Positions 36,584 to 49,249 of a stretch of 64,000 nt of DNA are shown here, piece after piece (positions within the stretch are counted from its first letter, which is position 1; each line of letters starts with the position of its first letter). Under the pieces are notes generated by a model that made no database searches, was not told the DNA's origin, and saw nothing but the letters and a program-made list of their open reading frames with translations. The translations under genes and the position numbers were made by a program. This DNA is from Vitis vinifera (Eukaryota; Streptophyta; Magnoliopsida; Vitales; Vitaceae). The stretch covers positions 21,551,501 through 21,615,500 of the forward strand of contig NC_081812.1 of assembly GCF_030704535.1 (NCBI RefSeq), given 5' to 3'.

Positions 36584-39083
36584 CTATGGTCTCTTTTGCA
36601 GCTGCTGCAGCTTCTGTTGCTGTTGCTGTTGCTGCTGCTTCTGTCTTATTAAGATCTCAGCGTAGAGAAGCTCATTCCAGGCGTCTGGCACACCAGGAAG
36701 GCACCAGTGGCTGCAGTCCTGAAACCTCAATGGCGACCGCCTTTCCTCATCTGATAGATTTTGTTTGCGGTAAATTGATGGGTGGCCATCCTTCCGGTAA
36801 TCTGTTATTCGAGTGATGTTTAGGTAAGTGACTTGGGTTTTCATCCCTCTCAAGATTTTCTCCAATACTATCATCTTTGGTGGATAATCTGGTATATACG
36901 TCTCGTTCCTAATGGGCTCGGTCTCGCCGTCACACTGACCTCCAGAATTCCACTGGCCACCACTGTAGCAAGAGAATTGATTAAGTTTTGAAATAGCTGC
37001 ATTGTTTTTAAAGCTTCAATGCTGATCAATCAAAATTGTTATTGAAAGGTGGGTGGTTGTTTCAGCCTACCTGAAATGGGAGGAAGAATAACCTCGGAAG
37101 AAAACCAGAGACTTTGCTGGATTTACATTGGCATCAACCCATCTTGCCCATGTGGTCAAAGCTTTGCGAAATGCCTCCATTACATTCAATTCACCATAAA
37201 CATGGCTGCCTTCTTGGTAATAGTCCTTCCTGCAATTTTTCCTTGCTACTTAGTTTCGTTGTGTAGGGTTTCAAGTCAGAGGCTCTTTTGGATTTAGCAT
37301 GCACTTACCCTTTGGAAGTTTTATCATGAGTCCACCAATGTCCTGTATTGAAGATGATGATATCTGCTGTCTTGTATTTGTCGGAGGACGTCGGGATTTT
37401 ATCGAGTCTCAGTGTTTCCTTCTTTGATCCATTCTTGTCGGGCATTTCCCATTCTTGGACTAAGAAAGGAGATACAAAGAACTCTACTGAGCAGTGGTAC
37501 TCCTACCCAACAGAAATACAAAGAAAATTCACTGAATCACCATCCATTTTTTATATAGAGAACATTGAAGATAAGAAAGGTAGATGAAGGATTGAAGAAG
37601 ATACCTCGAATATAAATGAGTAAGAAGCTTCGGTTCGAAAATGGTGTCTGCCAGAGGCTTCATAAACCTTTGTTCGATCTTTCACTGAGTTTCTAAGTAT
37701 GCAAACCAGAGATTCCCACATATTCCTATTGAGAGAATCCCCCACAAAAACCAGTCTCTTTCCCCTCAACAGTTCCAACATATGACTCCCATTCAACCTG
37801 AATGCAATCAATTCATCTAAATCAACATCACTGGAACAAACCCAGGAACTTAAACTAGATGGATCAGTTTCATTATAAAAATACAACACAACAGGATACG
37901 ATAAATCCTACATAACAAAAATGGTATTAAAAGAGAATCCAGAAAATTAAATTTAATGGATAGAAAATCAAATTCAAATGAAGGAAAATACTTGAGAAAA
38001 GAAAAGGAGAAAACATTGGCTACCGCACCTGGGTAAATCACAGCCTTTTGGCTTCCATTTAAGCTTCATATAATCTTTATCAGGCCTACCATTGAGAAAG
38101 CAATTGAACTGCTCATCAATCAAAGAACAAGAACCCGGTTTGTAAAGCGGATACGAGTCATCCTTCACCCATTGTCCTTCAAATAGATTGCAGTTCATCA
38201 ATGATTCCAACCAATCCCCTGTTCTCTGCTTTGAATCAGTCCCATTGCTCTGTTTCTTCAACAGGGACGCCGTGTAATTCGAAACCACGCCCTTCTCTGC
38301 AACACCTTTATCTTCCTTCCCAGAACCACTCTTCTCTGTTGGAGGCGATTTCACCCCACTCTTCTCCGCGACGCCTTTATCCTTCGTCTCAGAACCATTC
38401 TTCTCTGTAGGAGGCGATTTCACCGTCGAATTCGACGCTACTCTCTTCTCCGCGACGCCTTTATCCTTCGTCTCAGAACCACTCTTCTCTGTAGAAGGTG
38501 ATTTCGCCGTGGAATTCGAAGCCACACCTTTATCGTCCTTCCCAGAGCCACCCTTCTCTGAAGGAGGCGATTTCACCGAGGAAATCGCACTCTGATTGGC
38601 CGAAACCAGAGGTTTCGGAGGGGCAATTGCAGTCCGATTTGGCGTCAAAGCTTCAACCTTTGTCTCATTCTTCGCACCGGACGGATCTTTACTCTTCTGA
38701 GGTGATTGAAACGTGGCAGCATCATTGGATCTGGTGGCGTTGGTCCCAGTTGTGGGCGTGGGAACCGAAGTAAAGTTGTGAACTTGCTCCTGAGATGAAT
38801 TCGGAAACCAGAAAGAAAAGAAAGAAGAAAATTGAGATCTGTAGGAGTCATCGGAGGTAGAAGACGACCCTGAACCAGTACCAGTCGCAAAGATATTGGT
38901 GAACCAAGGTGAAGAAGCGTTTGCAGGACTGAAAGCTAAGAAAACAGTGAAAACAATGAAAGCAAACATGAACCCATATACAAAAAACATGGTTCTTCGC
39001 GTTCTCGCCATGGAAAACAGACTGGTAAAGTCTGAAAACAGTGCTCCCCCACCAAGTGGGAGATGCTTTGTTCCATCAGCCAT
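36584..39083 (-). CDS. TBR: TRICHOME BIREFRINGENCE-type polysaccharide O-acetyltransferase
   Basis: Golgi type II membrane protein of the TBL/DUF231 family, which acetylates wall polysaccharides (TBR affects pectin and secondary-wall cellulose). Exons 39083-38029, 37797-37605, 37502-37309, 37229-37071 and 36962-36584 give 659 residues with all phases consistent. A short N-terminal tail precedes one membrane segment ([19 protein letters not shown]). A long Ser/Thr/Pro stem carries about four copies of a [10 protein letters not shown]-type repeat. The PMR5N cysteine domain (CNLFEGQWV...CDLPR) follows, then the GDS catalytic motif in [10 protein letters not shown] and the DxxH motif in DCSHWCLPG. 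The C-terminus is Gln-rich. [13 protein letters not shown] matches the TBR-type start; an in-frame ATG at 39206 would add 41 residues and is less likely. The stem repeat and Q-tail vary easily and explain the extra length. Confidence 0.92.
38245..38590 (-). repeat. Coding minisatellite in the TBR stem region
   Basis: Within exon 1 of the TBR-like gene, a unit of about 20-26 codons (KSPPTEK, then [11 protein letters not shown]) recurs about four times with small indels, always in frame. At the DNA level the copies share CCTTTATCCTTCGTCTCAGA and TTCTCTGTAGGAGGCGATTT-like blocks. Confidence 0.85.
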
Positions 39084-42000
39084 CTCCGGACTATCAACAG
39101 AAAGGAGAATATGGAAGATGACACTGGTTTTATAGAGAGAAACTGAAGAAAAATAAGTGGGGGGTTTTAGAAAGAAAGAGGAACTTGAGTGCTGCGAGGA
39201 CTGCACTTAGTGGCCGAAGACGATTGTCAAATAGGAAAGCACAAGTTTTCTGTACCTGTTATTCTCTATTTTTACCAAAATACCCCTTCTTCTTCACTTA
39301 ACTAGGAAACTGCCACCGCCGTCCATATCATGTGACAATGGCAGTGGGTTTTCAAAGCCTCACCACATTACGTCCCTCAAATTATGTGCCACCTTCGCTT
39401 GACACGTGTAAGTTGTAACAAACTTTTATTATTAAGATTCCTAATTTATCTTAAGAAGCATTATCACCTACTTAAAAATAAATTAATTGAACTGCACGTC
39501 ACTTAATATCATCCCAATCCTATGGCATTGGGACATGGCAAGGTAATATATATAAATTTAGTATAAATAAATAAATTAATTAAAATATATATGAAAAAAC
39601 AGTACCGTCTTTTTAAAAAAATCAATGAAAACTCAACCGTATTTAAACGTTGCAGATCGAAATTTAAGGGTTAACTATTATATTTTAATATCCAGGCGTA
39701 TCTTGAAAATACTACAGATAATAATATTCGGATTCTGTTAGAAACTTTGATAAAAAAAACAGTGGCGTTGAGTGGCAGAAAGTGCAAAATCGAAGATTTG
39801 CCAGGGGCAATGCCAAAACCAATCAATTCACTTTTCTTAGGTTGTTTTAACGGTATATTTCACACTAGTTAATTGAGGCTCCGTGTGGGACCGTATGCGG
39901 CAACACTCCAATATTTTTCACCGTACACCCATAGTACGCGTAAAAGGTCCGTTACAGGGGTGATGTTGTACCTGAAGGGATGGACGGCTGAGATCGAAGG
40001 AGGACCCACTTTTAAACAGTGCCAGCTGTGACGGGCCCATAAGAGACATATGCCGCTCGTGAGGCAACGGCGGTCCATCCAACCAATGATGTGCTTGGAT
40101 TCACCGCCAGGTGTCGTCGCATTATACGCACCGGCTCATTTTGCAGTGTGGGACCAATGCCAAGTGCAGTCCTTTGTTGTTTTCTACGAAAAATACTTAT
40201 TTTCCGGCGTTGCTTTAGCCTTACATGAGTTTATCCTAATAAGAAAAAAAAAAAAAAAGATATGTTATAAAATAAGTAATCATTATAATTTTTTACAAAA
40301 GAAAATAACATACAATTTAATAACATTTAAATGTTTACAGAAATTGTTATTACATTTTAAAAATAATTTTTTAATGATATATTAAAACTAAATTAAATCA
40401 TATTCAAAGAAAATTAATCAAAACCTTAAAATAAAGAGAAAAAAAAAAAAGGAAAGAAGGAATTAGACATTATTCACACAAATAATAATAAGATAATAAT
40501 TTCATGCAAAACCTAAAAGAATGGAAAGATAAATATAAGTCACATAATATTTTGAATTTTTAAAAAGCCATATAAAATTTTGCTGAGATCCATGTTAATA
40601 AAGTGTTCTTAAATTATAGTTCATAGGAAGGCGTTTGTTAGGGTTAAATACCGTTTAACAAATTTAGATAATGTTTATTTTTTGGTTGAATGAAAATAAT
40701 TTTTAAATTTTTTTTATTTTTTTAAAAATAATTTATTAATATCAATAAACATAATTAAAATAAACTTCTTATCAATAAATAAATTTTAACTAAATATAAA
40801 AATTCAATCCCTCAAAAAAAACAATACAAACATAATTTCAACAACAGCTCTATCAAAATATTTGAATGATTCGTACGATCCTTCGACCACTGCGCTGGAC
40901 TTATTTTGCGTACGTGTCGAATCCAAAAATCTGAGACTCATTGTGTCGGTGATGTATGTAGTTGTATATAACCCAATTATTTATGTCACTAAATCCATAT
41001 GGCATGTGGGTGTGCCAGTTTAAATGCACGGAGTTTGCGTCCTTCCCTGTTTAAATGGCACGTGCCAAACAAGAAAATTAACGGAAGAAAAATTGAGAAG
41101 TTTTAACATCTAGTTTAGGCAAGTATCAATTAATATACTAAATCCTCGTTTTGTACAGAAAAGGAATTGTTTGGAATTCCCTTTAGCCGTCCAGAATTTG
41201 TATTTTATTAAAATAAGAGTAATTTAACATTTTTATATGAATAAAAATATTCTTTTAATATAGTATTAAAAAGAAAATGTTTAAATCTCCATGTTTTTTC
41301 AAGTTGTAACTAAATTATATCGAGAAGTATAGGGCTTAAATTCGAGATCAAATTTCAGCACCCATTTACATTGCATTTGATCTCTAAATATTTCTTTTAA
41401 TATTTAAAAAAATATTTTATAAAATAATTTTAAGGTTACTATTTAGAGTTTAATAAACTAAATATAAATTTTTACTACAACCAATTTCATCCTGATTTGT
41501 TGGTCTATCTCACAAAAACATGAAGTTTTTTTTTTTAAAATAACCAAAGTAAAAGAGATGAAAATTTTTAAATACTTAAATCATTTTATTGCTAGATGCC
41601 TTGACATATCTTGCAAGTATGGTTCTGCAATTTTAGTGAAAATTGTAGGGATCACTCCAGACGCCGACATGGCACATCAACTCTCTATCCGGATCCTTTA
41701 GGGGGGCATATGGCACTCTCAAATCAGCTACTCGGACGATTTTCTCCCTTGTCCGGATATGTTGTCTGGAACTAGGAAGCCTTGGCCGTAAAACGTGGGT
41801 CATACTGAATCACTTCAGACAGTCTGTTACAGCTCGCATTCCGCCGCCTGTAGAGCGATGATGACTCTGCCACCGCCTCAGCACCATCATGACAAGCCAA
41901 AAAGTTTTCCCACCATTAAAGAGGATAAAGTTTCTGACACTATAAAAGGGCTCTCATGCGAAGAGGGAAGTAAGCTTTTTTGACTCAGCAAAAAGAAGCA

Positions 42001-44833
42001 GATTGATCATTAGAGCGATGACTAACAAAACCATCGGAGGGTGTATCCGAACATCTTGTTCGGACATCTTTTGCAAGTTGACTAAAGCAGGAATCATCTT
42101 CAGTTGAGAGGGAACGTCCATATAACGACCACGAGGACCTCGATGACGCAAGACTTTAACAGCCCAGATGGTACTAAGAGGGCAACCAAAAAGACCTTAG
42201 TCTTAAATTCGAATCATAGGGAGGCCACTCTGGGTCGCTTTGGCATCAGAGCCAAAAATCGCGGGCTCCGCATTGGCTCAAGCCTAGGCACCAAGATGCA
42301 AATGCACAACAAAAATGAGATTATTATTTAAATAAGAAGAAATAATAAAAATACTAGAACACATAATTACCTTTAAAGGTGAAAACAATTAGACAAAATA
42401 TTTAAAAAAAAATTATTTAAAATTTTTTGGGAAAACTCCGGGAAGAGGAATTTGACTTTGTGAAACAAAAATAGTCAAAGGCCGGACAAAAAGCACCTCA
42501 GAAAAGAGAAAGAGAAGGAGCTCAGCAACAACACAAGTAGGGCTTTTCCAAAAGCTGTTCCGTTCTCTTTTGGCATAGCTAAAATGAAGGATCATCCACA
42601 GCTGCTCTGAAGACGGTACACAAACTAACTTCACAAATCTCTCATTAATTGTTCTAAAAAATTAAAGGCAATTTATTGAGTGAGTTAAGATAGCGAAATA
42701 ACCAAATTATAAAAACAGCCACAGCCACTCTACATATAGGCACTGAATCTAAAGAGGATGGGGTCTTTAGATATATATATATATATATTTTTTTTTTTTT
42801 CCCACCCCTCATGGGCAGGAGTTCACAAGTCCAGCAACTGCTATCTATACTTCCACCTTGAAGTCATGCATTTATGAAATATTCCCGTGGAACAAATATT
42901 TGGGAATCATTTGAATTTATTGACCTGCTGTGATTTTTTTTTTTTTTTTTTTCTGTTTGTCAAGGATATATATCACAAAAAGTTTGCAGATGTGTTCTCC
43001 ACATTCCCATGCCTAATAATTCACGGGAAGCCCAGACCACTTTTCCACTTTCTACATTATTGAAAGGTCAGTGACTGATATGAAAGGCGATAGCGTAGCG
43101 TATTAATTTAAATTTTGATTATAGGAATGGCTAATGCGTGATATAATTCTAAACTTTGACGCTGCTAGAGGGGAATTCGAAATGTTCCGTCAGATTCCCC
43201 ACCAAGGAAAACACAATGCGAGATGTGAAAATGACAGGAGGAAAAATGGGTCCGCTTCCATTCAAGTCTCATCCAACCCATTCAACCACTTTTTTTTTTT
43301 TTTTTTTTCCCATTTTTCTCCACCGACTCCTCATACTCTTGACAATTGCACCAACCCATTTAAAGGCGGCCTTTGCTACGGACAAATGGGAGACTCTTGA
43401 AACCGTGTCGTTCACTTTCGATAGCCTTTCGGTTTTTTAGGCATTTTATCAAAAACTCACACAGCTCTATATGCATGATCCATCTGACTTACCTTGCCCT
43501 TGCCATGTGAGCCACCTTGCAATTGCATCAAGTTTTTTGCAGCATGGAAACATCGCCTTCACTGTTAAGTGGCGCCAGTCTGGGTTCCTCCCACTTGTGC
43601 TCCTGACTAACCCCAAACTACAAAATCAAAATTACATCGGCATTGGTTTGCCGTTAAGCATGGTTTTCCACTTATATTTGAATCAAAACCATATTTGAAT
43701 GTATCAACGTTGTTTCGAACAGAAATGTCAGAGATTGACCCACGACTTTGGGCCTAATTCAGAAGAACTGCTGTCCAAGGGCGGATTTATGCAAATTTGA
43801 AAATTCGCGCAGCCAAGTGAAGACGAGGTTCAAAATCAGAATTGTATGGGGCATAAAATTTCTGAAAATATGATTCTCGGCGTTATATCTATGTCCCTAG
43901 TCTTTTGGTCCTTTCAAAAATTTTGTAGCATTCCCAAAAAGACTGGTAATATTTGTCATCCCAATTTGTGACAATGCAGGCAATCAGAGGAAATTGAAAA
44001 TGATTAATAGGGTGCAACAAAGCTATTTCTAGGACATGAGGAGAGAGAGACAGATTTGGGCTCTCTATATTTGTATGGAGCACAGGAGAAGTATAGGGGA
44101 TAAGGAAATGGGGTGTCCCAATTCCTGAGAATTCTAAAGCCATTTAAGAAGGCTTGAGTGACAATTCAACCACTGGTAGATGGGCATTTAATTAGAGTCA
44201 TCTTTCTTAAGATTATTATAGTCCATATGGATGCACTAGTGTTTGTGAGAGAGTGGGGCATGATGTAAAAGCAAAGTAGGTATGGACCATTGCCATAGAA
44301 ATGAAGCTGCCGAAGGATTCCGAAAGAGCCAATTAAAGTTGGTGGGCTTTTGACATTTCGGAAGGCCATTCTGTATCTTAGGCTATTTATGAAATGCCCA
44401 CTTGAAAGGGTGCTGTCCAAGTAAATCTTTTGCAAAAAAAAAATTCTTCAATTCTCCCTCTGTTCAAATTGTTTGAAAATTCAAAATTGAAGAAAACAAA
44501 ACAGTCATACTTATTATGTCATTTATTAAGTAGGTAGAGGACAACACATGCAAGTTTTGCAGATCGAGAGAAGACTACAAATTGACAAAAGAACCCTCAC
44601 TTGAATTTTATATATCTATATATGTGGTTATTTATTTATATTTATTTGGGAACTTGTACAGAAATACTAGTAAGGAGCAATTGAAGAGAATCATTTTTCA
44701 AGACAAGACGAGGGTAGTCGAATCATTTACTTGTTGTAGAGCATTACAGAGATTATCATTGTCGTTTCAACTTTTCCCAAATTTACAAGTAGTTTAGTTT
44801 AGCAATTTATAACATCAAAAGTACAAATGAAGA
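39084..44833. other. Spacer between TBR and the unrecognised minus gene
   Basis: 39.1-40.2 kb is GC-richer and is probably the TBR promoter region. 40.2-41.6 kb is AT-rich with a MITE-like stretch (about 40670-40850). 41.65-42.33 kb is a fossil LTR. 42.3-44.8 kb has a TA repeat (42773-42790), two long T runs (42939-42952 and 43291-43308) and several short frames (43134-43440, 43889-44435) without any family motif. No gene is called. Confidence 0.55.
41646..42320 (+). mobile_element. Fossil LTR retrotransposon remnant: LTR plus primer-binding site
   Basis: GC-richer island in AT-rich spacer. It contains a TATAAAAGGG promoter-type TATA box (about 41940) and, at 42241-42253, TGGCATCAGAGCC, close to the TGGTATCAGAGC primer-binding site complementary to initiator tRNA-Met used by many plant LTR elements. 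The LTR lies at about 41646-42240. No gag-pol coding region and no second LTR follow, so this is an old, broken fragment. Copia or Gypsy cannot be decided; boundaries are approximate. Confidence 0.6.
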
Positions 44834-47800
44834 TCAACAAAACAATGAATATAAAGCAGAAAAAAAACCAAATAGGACAAAGGATCCAACGTACCATATC
44901 ATTGGGACAGCAAGACCTTTTTCCCTGACGAGCAAAAGGGAGTGTATATCAGGATAGCCAGCTGGCCATTCGCCTTTAAGCTACCTGAGATCCAAAATGT
45001 ATGTGAGAAGAAATTAGAATTGCAACTTTAAGATGGGCTCAAGCCCAGTCCCATCTTAACCATTACCCATGTGTCACCTAAGTATAAAAGTTCATAGGTC
45101 TAGGTTCAGAGAGAGAGAAAAAAAAAGAAAAAAAAGAACATCTCAATAGGTAAAGAAAAAGATGGATCACATGAAGCATCCCAAAGGGTATCAGCTTATC
45201 CCCACCAACCACAGTTAATCAATTACATAATAGTCACGACAGAAGATGCATGCCATGAATTATAGAAACATGGGTTTATGGCCATCATACTGCCTTTTGC
45301 TTTTCAGGCTATAAGAAAACCTGACCACAAATTTTAATATCCAAGGTGGTTTAAAAACCAGCCACACCATCATTTTGGATGTTCCAAAAAGATGTGATGC
45401 CAACCTCATTCGACACTGGTCTTTGATACTTCTCTATGGCAACCACATCAGGTAGTTATAAAGATCTGAAATGAAAGTACCCCAGTAGATGGTTAGGATA
45501 TATCACAGCCAAATATAGAATTCACTACATGAAACAAATGGTTCAATTAACACACTATTTCGATTCACTGGTATGCAGATTCAATCTAGACTCAAATCAC
45601 CGGTAATAGATTTTCATTGAGAGCAAAAGAAAAGGATAGAACGTAAATTTAATTTGGTAAGCAAGAACTTTCTTTTTCAGAGAACATTCTTCTACACCAG
45701 CAGCACAATTGTTTAATAATCGAGTGAGCAAATCACTCCACCAATCTCTAACTGTGATTGGGACATGTTTGCTGGTTTTAGTCTTTGACCTTAACTTTAG
45801 TCAAAGAAGTAAACTGGAGGCTTTTCCCCACCTATGATGAAGCTTCTTTTTGTCAAATCATATCTTAATATGGTTTAAACATAAAGTTCACATACTCTTT
45901 TAAAAGATGAGCTGAAAACCCGGCTTCCCTATAACAGAATTTTGAAAATAAAGTACCCCAAAATGGAATGTCGAATTACCTTGAATATGGGAATTAAAGG
46001 GAGGGTTTGGTTGCAATAATGACCCTATCCAAAAAATACCAGGGTGGGACAAGTAGTGTATTCAGTATTCACATACAGTGAAATATAGGAAATGCAAAAG
46101 CAAACCTTTTGCACGGGTAATGGGAAGAATTGCCTTTACAAAAAGGAAATCATTCCAGTGTAATTTGTACCAATAGCTACAAGAAAAGGGCAATGGTCAA
46201 TTCAAGCGGCATTTGCCTCATTCGGTGTGTTCTACTTAAACTGTTCTATAAGCATAAATAACAACCAAAGTGACAATAAAAACAAGGATTTTTCTGAAAT
46301 TTGAAAAGCTTAATTGCGATTGTGAAGAACACCAATTGTGAATATTACAAATTTCCCAAACCCTAACTCTACTTTCCATCTGCAGCACTTGCATTCAAAC
46401 AAGTACATTTTCAGGGTAGAAAAATAAAATATGTAATCTTAGAAACCTCTAGCTAACTTTGTGTATTAAGACATGTAAGTCTGTTTTCCAAGACAGAATG
46501 ATAGGATTTAGTTGCATTCCATGCAAAATATCTCTCTCATCCTTAATTCTCATTAAAGTCAAAGGTTTTGGGAAAAAATTTATTTAGAAATTATACGTAC
46601 TTTATGTTAATATATCTACTCATCCACCATCTCTCCAGCAAAGGATCCACAACTTCTGAAAAGGAGCAGGATCCAGTATCAAAAATATTTGAAGGTGACA
46701 AGTGAACAGAACCAAACAATATTTGCAAATTCCATTCCATATATGAAGAATGGTTTTGAATATAGATTTTTAGAATGGGCAAAGAGGATCTTTTCTGGTA
46801 TTTTCCTCACTAGATTGGATCTAACTAGGATTATTGTTTGTCTAGAATTGCTAAAGTTTCTTTACTGTCTTCTGCAGATATCCAGCAGGTCTCAATGGTG
46901 CTATCTACATTTATTTCCCTCAAAAATCTGGTTCCAATATCCAGTGAGAATATTTAACTATGTAGGGCCAGATTGTTCCAGCGGCTAAAGCCACAAATAA
47001 TGGGACATCTGGATGGTATTTCGCCACACAATCATGATTTATAAACTTCTTCAACTTCTTAAAAGCCATCTCCTATTGGAGAAACCTTTGAATACAAGCA
47101 TGGAGTGGTACGCCACCAATCAGTTGTTGCTTCTAAAAATATCCTAAACACACTCTCTGGATTCTCTCTTTTAACCTCAATTCGGGCAGGTTATGGTGCC
47201 ACTTATTCTATTATGGATGAAAAATAATCTTTACTAACTTGGGCTCTTTATTATTCCATTTCTTATATCTTTCTTGACGATGGCTCCAACTAATTATTCC
47301 CATGGGTGCTGCATTGGTTGTGACATCTCATAAAGGAATATGCTTTTTATTTCTCAGTTCATTGATCAAACTCATCGTATCTGTCTACACCTCTTTGAGT
47401 TTAGTTTAAAGTGTCTTCGCTCTAACAAACTCTTCCCTAATGAAAACCATTGATGCAATGGATGATATCTACCATCTATAGAGTGGTACACATAATACTT
47501 GCACCACCAGAGCCTCCAAGAGTGCTACTAGAACTAAAACAGAAATAGAGAAGGAAATAAGATAATACTAGAAACACAAGATTAACATTATACTTGCAAC
47601 ATCCAAACAATCTACAAACGCCTCCCTTGCTCCCTCCCAATACACAAATACACAAGAAAAAAAGGGCCCTTGCAAGTGGATCTCCCAAAGAAATAAACCC
47701 AATCAACAGGCTCATGGACTAAATGATTTCTACATGCTTATGTCCAGTGTGGATAATATGTTTATGAGCGAAACAAAATCAGTAGTGCCTATTGTAAAGA

Positions 47801-49039
47801 AAGACCCAAAAAAAAAACTCAAGTCATATAGCAAATAGCACCCAAGCAACAATTACCAGAAACAGTAATTCAAGCATGGTCATTTCTTAGATATAACCAA
47901 AAATGAAATTTGAGGCTTGGAGCAAAAAAGGCACAACCAAATATGGCAGAGCAATGATCATCTAAATTACCAGCAGGACATCATGGAGAAAAGGATTGCA
48001 TCATGTGATTCTAGGGGCTCCAAGAAACGTGATCATGTAGATCATTCCAACATAATTGTTAAGGACTAATCATAGGAAGTGGAGATGAAATGCAGTGGAG
48101 TCAGTAATTTTCATTCTTTTCTAATCAATAGCTCTACATTTTGACTATGTTCTATCAATTATTCAATTAGACCTTGAATACATTACTTAGATCCTCAAAT
48201 GCAAGGCTGCTAATTAAAAAACATAAACCCCAATTTAACAAGTGCCTGTCCTAGTTGACATGAGCATTTTTTTTCTATATCTTTACTAGGAACCAAATCA
48301 ACATGAAAAATGAGATCCAGAATTTAACAAATTCTCTGTCTTTCACTCAATTTTCTCAGGAACAAAATAAATGATAAAAGAATATTTAGGCATATTAGGA
48401 GTTACCATATATCAGCTCAAGGAATTCAAACAATTGAACAACATTCATAACCCTGCGTTCCTAGCTAAAAATACTTATTCATGAATTTACGAACAAAACT
48501 TATTATCCTAAGAAAATTCTCACTTATAATTTCATTCTCAAGTACTGTATAAAACAAAAAGGCGTGTTAACTGTCACAATTACCTGACTGTTGGGATGAG
48601 GTTTGATCTTTATTACAAACCAAAACAACGTAAGACACGAGATTCAGAAATTAATTTTCCTTATCCTAACCTCAGTTTCACAGCAATCAAACAGAAAGTA
48701 AATGGAATATTTATGCATATCAGAAACACAACAAAAACATACAATCCAAAACAATATAAGACACGGGATTCAGGAATTAATTTTCCTTATCCTAACCTCA
48801 GTTTTCACAGCAATCAAGCAGAAAGTAAATGTAATAGTTATGCATATCAGAAACACAACAAAAATTCAGACAATCAAAACCTGGAAGTGGTCCTCTTTCA
48901 CCCGACCGTGAGTATACAAATCAATTTGAAGATCAACAGGCAAAACAAGAATAATTTAATAATTTTGAATAATATAATACTTTTTACCGGTTTCTTGCAT
49001 TGTTTTGGCCATAGAAAACCAAGGCCGCAAGTTATCCAT
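44834..49039 (-). CDS. Unrecognised small protein gene, seven-exon model
   Basis: I do not recognise this protein. A phase-consistent chain on the minus strand gives 147 residues: 49039-48988 (MDNLRPWFSMAKTMQET), 46655-46601 (VVDPLLERWWMSRY), 46176-46140 (YWYKLHWNDFLF), 46024-45980, 45928-45896, 45433-45359 and 44980-44834. The first exon has a CAG acceptor just before the ATG and a GTAAAA donor. A leader exon with donor at 49253 lies upstream, next to a GC-rich promoter-like region (49.3-49.6 kb). The last exon encodes KGEWPAGYPDIHSLL then a hydrophobic stretch that could be a C-terminal membrane anchor; a GTACGT donor inside it could mean a different 3' end. Seven short exons chosen by eye may include false ones. 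Presence of some minus-strand gene here is more likely than this exact model. Confidence 0.33.
48621..48872. repeat. 126-bp tandem duplication
   Basis: Two head-to-tail units, 48621-48746 and 48747-48872, nearly identical (shared CTTATCCTAACCTCAGTTTT, CAGAAAGTAAATG, TATGCATATCAGAAACACAA). It lies in the long first coding intron of the unrecognised minus-strand gene model. Confidence 0.92.
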
Positions 49040-49249
49040 TTTCCTGGTATCCAAACTATATAAAGACAAGAACGAAAATGTTTTCTACTTTTCTTTAATT
49101 CTCTTGCGTTTTCTCGCGAGATGGTACGATTAAACAACTTCAAGTTCACCAAACTAAAGACGAAGAAAAGAGAATAATTGCATAATTAAGAGACACGGGC
49201 GTGTTCTAACATTGCAATTCAGAAATTCGAAGGCAAAAATCTGAAGCCC

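Noticed and set aside
37974-39206. Upstream in-frame ATG at 39206 as start of the TBR-like protein
   Set aside because: It would add a Ser/Phe-rich 41-residue tail before the conserved [13 protein letters not shown] start, unlike the family's short cytosolic tail.
45359-45431. Alternative frame in exon F reading EKYQRPVSNEVGITSFWN then stop
   Set aside because: Looks protein-like, but its phase does not join the preceding or following exon candidates. The phase-0 reading does. Kept only as a doubt about that gene model.
46689-46988. 99-codon plus-strand frame
   Set aside because: No motif, and it overlaps a better-supported minus-strand exon candidate.
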